This document shows positions 1-11,358 of a stretch of DNA of 64,000 nucleotides, piece by piece (the stretch's first letter is position 1; each line of letters begins with the position of its first letter). Made by a program: the position numbers and the translations under genes. The notes beneath the pieces were generated by a model, which did not search any database, had not been told where the DNA came from, and saw nothing but the letters and a program-made list of their open reading frames with translations. This stretch comes from Callaeas wilsoni (lineage: Eukaryota > Chordata > Aves > Passeriformes > Callaeidae), in contig VWPU01013471.1 of the NCBI GenBank assembly GCA_013398955.1, forward strand, positions 62,001 through 126,000. Reading direction: 5' to 3'.

Positions 1-340
1 TAGGGGGAATATGCAGTCAAATGGCCCATGGTGCTTAGAGCTGCCACGACTGATGCTGACAGTGCAAAACGGCTTTAAAGCAACCCCCTGGGTGGAGGAG
101 TCTTGTGTTACTCCCATTTTGTGTTCCTTAAGTAGCGCATGTGTACTGCCATTTTTCTGCTTTCCCTCCCCAAGGGCTATCGAAAGTTAAAAGAAGCTTG
201 GAGGTGGCTTTTTGCCTTGGCTGTAGCTGGAACTGGAGAAAAGGAAACAAAGAGAGGAAGACAGTTTAAGCCATATCTGTCTGCTGCTTTCAGTTCTGCC
301 AAGAGTTGCTATGCCAACATGCCAATATTTTAAGAAGATT

Positions 341-357
341 GCCTAATATTATTAGGC
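341..357. repeat. Small perfect inverted repeat
   Basis: Seven-base arms GCCTAAT and ATTAGGC flank a 3-base centre, with one further T/A pair outside. It is short, lies in AT-rich DNA and may be chance. Confidence 0.4.
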
Positions 358-3300
358 ATATGTTTTGTTATATGTAAATTTATTGTTTTTAAGAATAATC
401 ACACAGAAAGACACCTCAGTCAAAAACAAACACCTCTAGACAAAGAATCTGAAGTCATAATTACACATTTTTATAAAGCTCAAGTTGATTTTCTGATGAA
501 AAAATGAGATTTAGATCTATATATTATCTTACGTTTCCTTGACTCTTTGTTCTAGTTCTGCAGAACTATATAACTTCAAATCTTCCAATGTCTATTTTAC
601 ACACTTTGCTATTCAGAAAGAAATAGGAAAACACTTAGGTCCTGAAAGAGAGGAAAAATGTCAGGAAACAGGCTTGCAGACAGGAGTTTGATACTATATA
701 TACATGTTGGTATAATGTTTTGGGTTTTTTTCCATTCATAAGGCAGAATGGTTTGAAGTTTAGAGTTGTGTCTTCCAAAAAAAGAAACATGTAGAGAATG
801 TGGTGGTTTGCTGAAGGCGCCCAATTCTGTAGCCAGCAAAGGCAAATGGTAACTTGTCTCTACTTCATGAAAGCATGATTGGATGCCTAATAAAATGACT
901 GTGTAATACGGTATGATTGGCAGTTCCTGCTTAGGAAGCCAAGGAATAAAATAGCAGAGGCGTTGACATTCACTGGCAAATTCCCTCTGACTTCACAGGA
1001 GCTGGGTTTTAGCCTTAAATAAATAATGCAGAAAAAATGTGCTTCAGAAACTTTGGGTTAATCTGTTGGTTCATATCAGGGTAGAGTGGATAACTATGCC
1101 TGCAGGCACTAACCTATCTTTTCGTGGTTGTGGGATTTACTGAAATAAGTGGATGAGATAGGGCATGTGGTACCAAAACCTATCAGGGTGGAATCTGTGC
1201 AATCCTTCCAGAATCTGTCCATTACCAGGGTGTGACTGCATATATTTTGGCTGTGCAATTGGCAGGCTTCTCTCTCTGCAGCTCCTTTTACCTTTATGGA
1301 CAAATACTGCTAAGCTAGGAGGCCAGCTAAGAGAAATGTATGTTTTTAACAGTTAAGGCACATGGGTGCACTGTGCAAAGATGGAGCAGAACAGGAATTG
1401 TGCAAAGAGGAATATATGCAGAAAAGAAAGGGAACATGCCATTGTAATGAGTTCCTTAGGAATGTGTTTATCTATAAAGAATAAGTAATTGTACCATAGG
1501 TAATAAAAAAAGGGGAAAGGAATGTATTTGAAGAGGGAAGGGTGGAGATTGTTTTATATTTGTCAGCCTAGGTAATATAAGTGCATGTCTCTTTCACTAA
1601 GCATTATTGCCTAACTCTATAATAATTAGGGAGACAAAACCACGTCTCCAATCACCCGTCTACTATCTTCAACAAAGCCAGGATGTACTCATTCCTTTTT
1701 CAGATGTCTGAGTTTGTTCATGATAATTTATTGGCTAAACAGCGAGTTTAACATCCTTTCTCAGGAGCTTTGGGCAGTTTCTTGCCTTGCCTGGTGCCAT
1801 ATGCTTGTCTCCTAGTCAGGCAGGGAGGATGTTCATGTCCTGCCCTGCCTGCAGACGTGCTGACTTGGTGCAGGCCTCTGCCACCTCACCCCAGGGAGAG
1901 TGGGGAGAGATGGCTGCAGAACTCAGCTCAGATTTTACAACTACCACAGTTTAAAAAGAGAGGTCTAAATCATTATACCTAGCAAGTACACAGTTGAAGA
2001 TACTAATTCCACAATAGTAGGTGCTGTAACTAACAGTGGAAGAAGAATGAAGGTTTAAAGAGATTTCCTCTTCTTGTAAGTCTTGTTGAAGTAATAAGTG
2101 ATTAAAGTATTTTTTTCTTTTGGCTCCTTAAACAATGGACTGGATTTTTTTTTTTTTTAAAAGCTAATTTCTCAGACAGGAATATATTGGGATAGGTTGA
2201 AAAATAAAAATGTTTAGACTGTAGTAAAAGGAAAAATTTGACAAGATGTCTAAAGATTGCTCCTTGTTTAAATTTATTCTAAAGATCATGGACAAAATTT
2301 TATGCGTTGTATTTGGAGGGACTGGGAGTCCTGTGTTTTAAATGTACTTTCATTTCTACAGTCTGTTTATTGAGGTGCATTTGCATGAAAAAGCAAAACC
2401 ACATCACATTAGTTTACTGCATGTTCTAGAAGTTCACACATTAATGCTGTTTGGTGGGAAATGAGATGAAGGAAGTCTAGAAAATTTAAAACTGTTTTGC
2501 TCTCAGGCAACACAACTCTTTTGCAGAAACACATCTTCACTACACTGCTCAGAAAAGCAACATAAAATAATTCTATTTATTAATTTTATAAAATCTAAAT
2601 GAAATCTGCTGTATCAATCATAAAGGAGAATTCTAAGTTGTTGGAGGTTTTTTTGTTTTGTTTTTTAATCTACTTTTTTTCTTTTGATCTGCCTATGATC
2701 TGAGATGATCAATGGCATCTGATAAAACCATTTAAGATTTTTGTCAGATATTTTATACATCTAAGATTTTTCCCCGTTTAACAGAATGGAATCTCAAAGA
2801 CCCCCAGCAAATGGAAAGCTTCTTCAAAAGTACTTGAGCAGAAGAGAAATAAAGGATTTTTCCAAACTATCTTAGTCATAGGAGGTCAGGTGATGCTCTA
2901 GATAAATCTTAGGATTCTGTTTGCATATGAATGCAGCCTTCATTTGCATTAAAATCTGGTAGTTCTATTAATGCTTATTGAGATTTTCAGTTATTTCCAA
3001 TCTTCATATGAGCAATGGTCATGTAAAATTTGCTTGAGATAATTTTGATGTCAGATTTCCAGATCTGGTAAATTTTCACATAATTGGTCATCCATAAATT
3101 TCTCTCTTTTTTTGTTGTTTCTGAATAAGAAAATGTGACTACACATGTACAAAAGCAAGTTCTGGCTGGGCTTGTGCATACAATAGGCTCTATGTGTGTG
3201 TGCACGTGTATCATAAATGTACTGGCATGTGACACAAGCTACTGAGCACTAGAGATATCTGCCTAGATATTTTGACGAACTATTACTTTTGAACTACTAA

Positions 3301-5374
3301 ATCCATTTACACATATTTGACCACTGCTCTGTGTGTACCACTGTTTCAAGGCTGTCAGCTTCTACTTCCATCTGTTTACTGCGATATGACAAAGCTTCCA
3401 AATATTTTTCTATCCAGAATACTTATGATAGGTGCAGTTTATCACAATAAGCAATGATCTTCAGAGAATGTATGAATGGAAATCTTCTATTCCTTTAGCC
3501 ATCACAGGATAAGATTGCTTCTGCAGCTTAATCTGCGTTAGGCCGTTAAGGAAAATACAAGATTCTTCCAATCAATTATTTGGATGTGGTGAATCACTAG
3601 GCTTTGTTATTCTATTTGAGCAAAATTCTAAGCTCACATATAGATGAAAGCAGATCCTGAAAAGGAAATTGCTTGTTATCTGAAACCTTAAGTAGCTTTC
3701 TTTAAGAAAGCACAAGTGATCAGCCAGCTATCTTCCAACTATGCACTTCAAATTCTTTCTAATTTAGTGTATTACTTCTTTTACATCTTAACACACAAGA
3801 CTTGTTACAGAAGACAGAAGCTGTCTTTTGTATTTACAAACTACTGTCTTTTCTTTAAGCCAAAATACACATATATTGACATGCCAAGTGGCGTATATAT
3901 AAGGAAAGTAAAAACATGTTCAGGCATGTCCTGGAGACTGGGAAAAACCGCCAGAAAATGTTTCGCTCAAATAAAGCATCAACAGCTTCATTTTTACTAC
4001 TTTCAGCAGGAATCAGATGTCTAATTAAACTCCGTTAGCCTAAAATAAGGCAGAGCTTTGAAGACACAAATCAATAACCAGAGTAAATGCCACACTGACT
4101 GTATTAAGACACTTTTGAAGCTTTGCCCACACTACACATTCTTCCAAGTTTAAGCCCTCTGACTTAACTTGGGCATAACTTAATCATCCAAAATAACATT
4201 TAGAGGAGAGGAGTAATAGGCCTTTTTGGAATACAGTTCACCTAAGAAATCTGGTTTCCTCATGCTGTTGAACGTGTAACTTGCAAGACTTTTCCTGTTA
4301 TAATGTGACATTTCTTCACTCAAGACCTCACTTTTATTTTTAAAAAAAGGTTTTGCTGCAGATCTAAATTCATCACACTGCACCAACAGTGAATTAATCT
4401 TCTACAAAGGCTTGGTCATAAAAAATAAGAAATAATTCAAACCACCACGAAGGATTTTAAACCTTTGTATAATACATGGGCTCTGTGGCAGAATCCAATT
4501 CACTGGTTTCCTTTGTACAAAAGAACAATAAAGTGTCAAAGTACATAAACAAGTCTTTTAAAACAAGCAAATGTGTCCTTTTAAGTCCTTCTCATTAAAC
4601 AGACACAGCCTGAGATGAATACTGAGGCTACTTGTGCATTTAATGCCTGAGAAACAACCCCTGCTGCAGGCAACATGTTCAAAAGTTTGATCTAAACCAC
4701 AGAAATATCAACTCCATAGGACACATTTCATTTTGTTAAAAAGTTTGGAATCAGATTACTTAGTCCTCACAACCATCAAACTTCACAGATTAAAACTAGG
4801 TGAGTGAGTCTGTTTTAACCTTCTCATGTTCTGCCAAGAGCCTTCAAAAGTGCTCCTTTCTTAAGTGTTCTGAAGTATCTGTAAAAATGCTATTTAAGAA
4901 CATCCAGAATTAATGTGGCCTCAAAACTACTAATAATGCTGTTCCAGATGTTTGTGGTGAATTGCTGAGCAGGAAAATTAATAAAGTCATACTTACACAA
5001 ACAAGCTTGCTTTAAAATACTTGTCTGGATCTGTCCTAAACCCACTAAAATCAGAGAATTCTGTATTCTCCTTCTCCCTAAAGCAGTGGTCTCCAACAAA
5101 TCATGTTAAGCTTCCTAATTTCTTATGCATTCTTACCCTCAAACTTTTTAAATTGGAAACAATATATACTTTATAGAGTTCTTTGGTTCTATGGACCACT
5201 TCCCATAACCTCATGGCCTGAAAACTTAGATCTAGGCGTATGATAATGGAAAGCATGACTACAGGAGGTTTGTTTGCTCTCATTTTCGTTTGCTAAAGTG
5301 GCTGATAGTAGCATTGAGGCATAGACTTTTGACAGGAGAGCAACCTGGACTTATACCTAAGATCCTGATCTACG

Positions 5375-5411
<37 letters not shown>
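5375..5411. repeat. TA dinucleotide microsatellite
   Basis: About 18 TA units, interrupted once by G at 5398. Such tracts are often length-polymorphic and can extrude cruciforms. No gene depends on it. Confidence 0.95.
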
Positions 5412-7426
5412 CCATAAGGACATATTTAAAAGGACAAATTAAATCAAAATCTCCTGTGTGCTGAAAAACAGAAGGAGCAAAAAAAGTTTTTCTCTCATAT
5501 TTACTCTTATTCACCTGAATAAATCTGATAAGCTCTCTCAGCTAAGTATGAGACAGAGTAAGGGCATTTCAGCCCCTATGCATTGCCTTCTTTTTCTCTA
5601 GTATCTGTGTATGGCTTGTCTTCAGCAGGCCTGAAGAAGTGAAAAGCTTGCTCCATTCTGACTTGAGGGCAGGCAAAATATCATCTAATGAGTGGAACAG
5701 TGAAACAAGTCCCCAAGGTAAATTTTTTTTGCTTTTGTTTTTGTTTTTTTTTGTTCTGAGACATCCATGTCTGTGTTTGCAGACTTCAGTGACTCAAAGT
5801 TGCACCTCCAAAACAGTATAAGTATTTCTATCTAATATCAGAAATCCTTGTCCTTAAATACATTCAATGAAGTTCTTAAATAGTCTTTAAGTATTAAAGT
5901 CCTTAAATACCTTGTATTTAAATGTGTAATGCTAGTCAGCAATGTAAGAATAGCTATTTAGAGGCGTATTACTGTCCTTAAAATGCCAAGGCAATTGTTC
6001 GAATGAATACATTTTTGTCTTCCTGCTTTTAATACTAACATAAAAGAAGAAGACGACAAGCAAAATGTCTCCATCATTTAGGGGTTTCCCTAGATAACAT
6101 GCTGTACTGTTTAAATTATGTAGTTCCTTCTTAAAGACTAAACATCTTAGAGAATAATACAATACATACCCCTATTCTCAAAGCGTGTTGGTCAGTTCGG
6201 GAGGGAAAAAGGGGGTGGTCAGGAGAAACTGGCCTGTGGTCCCTGCAGAAGTGAAAGATGTGGGAAACTCCTAAGTTCTTATGCCAAGGTTGTTACAGCA
6301 TGGAGGCTTTTCAGTGTGGCGTGGTAAAACGTGAAACAAGGAGCCACCTTAGCTGTCACCACTGGGGGCCACTGCTACTTAGCAAGAGAGAAGGAAAAAG
6401 AAGCTGCTGCAAGGCATGGAGTCTGCGCTATGGAAGACAACTCCTGTAGAGACGCAAGAAAATGACCCAGTGTAGAGTCGCTGTTAAGAGACGGGAATAG
6501 CCAGCAAAGATATGCACAGGGAACTGAAATCTCCTGACAATGAACATATGACATTTTCCAAATGTCACCATGATTGATGGCAGAAGTAGCAGCAACCACT
6601 CACTGCTGCAGTGGTATTCCCAATCCTGTGCTGATCCACATATCTTGCATATCAGTAATAATTGAGACCCCTTACTAATCAAACCCGCTCAAAAGTGGGT
6701 CATCATCATCATTGTCTTCTATGAACAGGAATCACTCTTCTTGTTAAGAATGAAAACAGACAATATGGAATAGGTAAAAATGTTTTTACGGCAGCAGCTT
6801 TGAGGAGTAGAGGGCAAGGCAAAATGGAAAAGGGTAAGATGGACAGAAGAATTACATGCAAAAGAGAAGTGAATGGCTTCTCCTTATAGTCTTCAGACAT
6901 ATTTTTTTTCTCCATACTACTTATCTTTGTAAGTGCATACTGCTGGAAGTATGGATTCTGGACTAGATGCAATAGTCAGGACTTACAAGGGTTTTTCCTA
7001 AGAATCAAGAAATCTCAAAAGGAAATCTTTCTCACTCCAGACATTATTCGTATTTATTACATTACTTACACCCAAACTGCTAATTCTGAAAATCTTTTGT
7101 ACAAAATATAGTCATGAAATGGAAGCCAAGGCCTGACTTTTCCTGTCTCTTTCCTATAACATGATGGCACAACTCACTGACTTCAAATGGGCTAGTTTTT
7201 ATATACTTTAAAAGTGACAAGGGACTCACACCTCACAATAATTTATCACACTGATATTTTGGAGAGGAGCAGTTATGTGTCACATGCAACAATATTTTCC
7301 CTAAACCATTTGCTGCTGGTTTAGACAGCAGCAGGTATTTTCTCTTCATTTTGGTCTGAGCTGTCATGACATGAAGGAATGACATCGAAGGGCCAGCCTG
7401 ACTGAATGTAATCCTTTTTAAAATAA

Positions 7427-7439
7427 ACACACACACACA
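7427..7439. repeat. Short AC dinucleotide repeat
   Basis: About 6.5 AC units at the end of an A-rich stretch. It is an ordinary short microsatellite. Confidence 0.85.
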
Positions 7440-7729
7440 TGAGAAAGGGAGAACCGGCCAAAGAGGGGTTTCTCACCCCCAGAACTGGTGGACAAACTGG
7501 TGTAAGTGCTGCTAAGAAATACTGAATGTTGACCTCCCCAAACACTTTTAGTATGTCTCTAGCACTAAACAAGCACTATAATGTGTTGTCCTGTATCCAC
7601 ACAAATCTCTGCTTGCAGGCCAGCCTGGAGAAGCACATCAAAGGCAAATGATAAGAAAAGCAGGTGTGGGTCACTGAGGGGTGTTCCTGACCCCATCCCT
7701 CTGGGAGAGCTCTGGCACTGGTACTGCTA

Positions 7730-8110
7730 TTGTATATTGTTAATTAAATCACTCTAATTAATTCATTCAAAGTGTAAATTAGGAAGGAAAGAAGATAAAT
7801 TACAATAATACATTTAACCCCATGCTGTTTATTTAGCAGTTGAACAAAATAATGTGATTAAAAAGAGTCTAACAAGGCAAAAGCCCAAGACACAGCTGTT
7901 TAATAGCATTAAAAATGAGATCTCAGACTGTGCTGCAGGCACATACTGCCTGTTTGCATTTAAAAGGCTTGCCAAGATAGCTGTACCGGCAAACCCTGCT
8001 AGTTTAGATGCAGCTGATATTAACAAAACACAACAAAATACATATTTCCATCTCCTAAATGAAATAAACTCCTCTGGTAAGTGGATTATTTTACCAGTAC
8101 AGCTCTGCCA
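7730..8110. promoter_or_regulatory. Candidate distal regulatory element (AT-rich, homeodomain-type motifs)
   Basis: A roughly 380-base stretch without repeats or low-complexity sequence. It holds closely spaced TAATTA cores (in 7739-7747 and 7754-7763) and further TTAAT/ATTTA-rich blocks. Its complex but AT-rich composition resembles conserved non-coding elements around developmental genes, and it lies about 3 kb upstream of the ENC1 CpG island. Conservation cannot be judged from one sequence, so this is pattern-based inference. The overlapping opposite-strand ORFs of 65 and 87 codons have no recognisable domain. Confidence 0.25.
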
Positions 8111-11040
8111 GTGTTAGAACCCTTGCTGGTGCTACTAGGGTAATCTGGGAGATCTTTTAGCTACACAGGTATGCCTACAAAACACTTAAGTGTCAATGAA
8201 GCCATATGATAAAGTTTGCTATACATTCAAGGTTCCAATTACTTGTCTCAACACAGAAGCCAAGCCAAATAAAGAGCAAGGTAAAATCATTTAGTTAGAA
8301 CAGCAGTGTTCTCTGCATAGCAAGCAAGCTGAATTTGAGTTGAACGAAGATTTTCCTACCCCGATGTTTTCAGAGCCAAATGTGGCACTTAATTCTAGAG
8401 ATTAAAATGAAAATATTTAGGGGTTTATATTGACATACTCATTCTTTCAGACTTCTTGTTAAAAACAAAGAAACAAACAACAAAACCAACCCGAAGAGAT
8501 TATCAATTTCACATGACTCTCGAAGCTGAGGCTTTGAGAAAAGGGCCAATTATCTTGTGATTTGTGATAAAATCATGATATTTAGCAACACTGCAAAGAT
8601 CCTATCTATCCCGGTATACTAATATTAGGAGAAACATGTTTCAACTAGTTCAGCGGGCATGTTAAACTATGTCCTGGAATAGGCTAGGCCAACTTTGTTT
8701 TCAGCAATGTCAAAATACAGATTGGCCCATCTACAAAACTGGCTTAACCAGAACAGTGCTTAACTGTGATCTTAGTTCTCAGACCAACATAAACCAGGCC
8801 AACGATTTGCTTGGACCAAGTTAATTTCTTGAGTTTTTTCCCACGCTAGCAAAACAAGCATTCTTATTCTAAATGTGCTATAAGCTGTATTCAGACAAAC
8901 CTGTCTACTTCTAACTCCTGTGCAGAAAGGAGAAGCTACACTTTGGGTATTTTGTCACTTAAGCGTAAGTAAGAGCTCATTTGAGCACATCCAAAAGAAC
9001 AACTGTTGTGGTTTGTAAGCATAGATTGTGGAGTTCCTTTTTCTCCTCATTCTCTCTCTGCTCTCATCAGTATCACTGCTTCACACACACAGAAGGATCT
9101 GTCTGGCTGTGTACTTGTTTCCCCAACAGATGACTTAAAGCTTCATCCAATCATTCTGCCCTGATTAACTTCAACAGGTTCCTTATTTCATGGAAAAAAA
9201 GGAAGATCAGTACTTCATCTGGTCGCTTGCTTACAGGATTATAGCCCCATTTTTTCATGTAGGGTACTGCCCAAATCTGCACGCTATGGGCATCCATGTA
9301 AGTCCTGTATGTTGTCTTCTCTGTGGATCTCGTTTTTCACTGACCATTCCTTACACCTATAGTTCACATGTTGCTAAGCAACAGATAGGTGACATTATTC
9401 TATCATTTAGGTTTATCACCCATAGTGATAACTACGCCTTTTCAAAGTTTGTCCTAACAGTGTACGAAGTAATGGGTCCTTGTGTTTTTAATTGCACAGA
9501 ATGACATAATCTGACTTTCTGACACCAGATTGTGGAAGATTCACCATAATGGACAGGATTTGGATGGAATCTCTCCAAGTTTAGTTGGGGGGAAATGTGG
9601 GAAAATAAGATCAACGCATTTTACGGTTATGTTCTAATGAAAGGAAAAACCCGGACTCATAACATGGACAATACAATGTGTGACAAAGGTTGAACATTCA
9701 CAGTCTAATCCAAAATCCTCTACAGGTACATGACTCAAGTGAACATTGGTGTCAGTGAATACCCCTTGTGCAAGGTTATTTACAATTCACAACAGCTTCT
9801 CACACCTAAACAACTTTGGAACATTCTTTATTGCATACAGATGTGCAACATTTTTAGACCATGCAACCTGCAATTCTTCATGTTGTAATAAAACAATATT
9901 GTAAAAAGAAATAATCTATGAAACAAATTACCCTTTCATCTGCTCCCTGTTCAGCCGTGCTCTCCAGGCGTGCATATGCCCACAGGCTGTCTAGAATTAC
10001 AGATGTGTCCTGCTGTACACTAAGTGTGTGCTAATCTGCAGACTCTGGAGTCCAGCAACACAAATATAAATAACCCACCGCGTGTTAGCAAACTGCTTGC
10101 AGGACAATTTTTTTTTAACAGGAGAAGTTTGGGTGACGTTTCATTATGAAGAATGAGCAAATTCTCCAAACTATTTTATTCAAAAAGAAGCTTCCTGCTG
10201 GTGCAAGTAATTGTTCTTATCTTCCTTAAAGCCTCTTTAGACTAATACCATTGCTTTAAGTGGTACTAGCAAATAGTAAACTAGCAATATGTGCAACGTT
10301 TAGTATGGCACCTTGTGTTTTTCTTGTACAGAGCCACACAATACCATTATGTAAACACTGTTGTTATGTCTAGAAGATGTTTATTGTTGAAATCGGCCTT
10401 TTGCACAAATGCGTTTTTCACATGCTTTGTTAATTGGGAAATAATTAAAGCCAGGCTTCCCTTTGTGCTGCGGGAGCACTCCACTGGACAGCTACGAAAC
10501 GGCAACTCTGTGAAGGCCTCCCGAGAGCGCAGTGGCCGCACGGCCGGCGGTAGCTCCGCGGCACCACCCCGCCGCCGCGGGAGGAGCGGCGCCCTGCAGC
10601 GGGCTCACAGCCCGCGACGCCCGGGCCCCTCCGCGCCCTCCCGGCCGCTCCCAGGGCGCCGAGAAGAGCTGCCTTGCTCGGTCTTCGCCACCCACTGGGA
10701 CACGCCAAGAGGACCGGCACTCTTCCCGTCGGCGCGGCTCTCCCCATCCCGCGCAGCTGTTTCGGTGTCCGCAGCGGGGCGCGCCCCTCGCTCACCCGGA
10801 GCGCGGCGCAGGAGCTCGTACAGCGAGTGCCTGCTCCGCCCGGCTCCGCTGGGCCCCCACGCCGCCCCGGTCCGGTGCGCGGCAAGGCAGGCAGGATAGG
10901 AAGGAGAGGCCATCCTGCAGCCCCCGTCCGGGGAGACACAAACCCACCACCACACCTTCCCCGCCGCTGGCCGGGACAGCAACTGCGAGCGCGCAGTGCT
11001 CGTCCTGCCGTCCCTCCCCCGCCTGTCACTCACAGGCTTT

Positions 11041-11075
11041 GCATAAAGGCTCCCCCCGCCCCCGAGCCCATATAC
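11041..11075 (+). promoter_or_regulatory. Putative ENC1 core promoter (TATA-like box, Sp1 box)
   Basis: A TATA-like GCATAAAG at 11,041-11,048 is followed by a C-rich Sp1-type box, and a start site about 30 bases downstream would fall near 11,070-11,075. No other TATA-like element of similar quality lies between here and the exon 1 donor. CpG-island promoters often use dispersed starts, so the exact TSS is uncertain. Confidence 0.45.
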
Positions 11076-11358
11076 CCCTTCTCCGCTCCGCCGCCGGAGC
11101 AGAGCTGCGGCCGGCGTGCCAGCAGTAGTAGCAGCCGCTTTCCCCTTTCCTTCCGTCCCTCTCCCCTACCTCCCGCCCTCCTTCCGCGACCCGCCTCCCG
11201 CCAGCGGCACCAGCTCCGCCCGGCGCTGCGCGGCTCCCGGCGCTGCCGCTCGCTCGCCGCGGCTCCGCGGCACCGCCGAACCGGCACAGCCCAGCTGCTC
11301 TCCCATGCGCGGCGCTGCGCCGCCCAGGGACCTCCGCGCTCGCCCGGGAGCCGCTGCT
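11072..11358 (+). other. Putative ENC1 non-coding exon 1 (5' UTR)
   Basis: The right edge is set by a strong splice donor, GCT|GTAAGT, at 11,358/11,359. The left edge is an estimate from the TATA-like box. The proposed exon is about 287 bases, GC-rich, and contains only one ATG (11,305). Splicing to 15,961 would give a 5' UTR of about 300 bases. A separate non-coding first exon followed by one coding exon matches the known ENC1 architecture. Transcript data would be needed to exclude extra or alternative first exons. Confidence 0.6.
11305..11358 (+). promoter_or_regulatory. Upstream ORF in the ENC1 5' UTR (exon 1 part; spliced)
   Basis: The only ATG in the proposed exon 1, in a weak context (C at -3 and at +4), opens 18 codons that end exactly at the exon boundary. 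After splicing to 15,961 it continues GTG TGA, so it encodes 19 residues and stops at 15,964-15,966, two codons (six bases) before the ENC1 ATG and in the same frame. The peptide is Ala/Arg/Pro-rich with no known motif. Inference: it could dampen ENC1 translation, with the main start reached by leaky scanning past the weak ATG. It depends on the predicted splice junction. Confidence 0.5.

Larger units (their letters stand above)
1..10480. other. Upstream intergenic region
   Basis: No open reading frame here resembles a known protein family; the longest (about 100 codons near 9.2-9.5 kb) has no recognisable domain. The region is AT-rich and contains a 14-base T run (2145-2158), a TA microsatellite (5375-5411), a short AC repeat (7427-7439) and a possible regulatory element at 7.73-8.11 kb. 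In human the neighbour on this side of ENC1 is HEXB in divergent orientation. No HEXB exon is recognisable here, so that gene, if syntenic, must start beyond the left edge. Confidence 0.6.

Noticed and set aside
5083..5215. CAGTGGTCTCCAAC and ATGGACCACTTCC, resembling the end of a hAT/Charlie-type DNA transposon
   Set aside because: The two similar pieces are about 90 bases apart, no matching inverted terminus or 8-base target duplication was found, and the similarity is short.
9190..9504. 104-codon ORF upstream of ENC1
   Set aside because: No recognisable domain, no splice or promoter context, and a length expected by chance in this much sequence.
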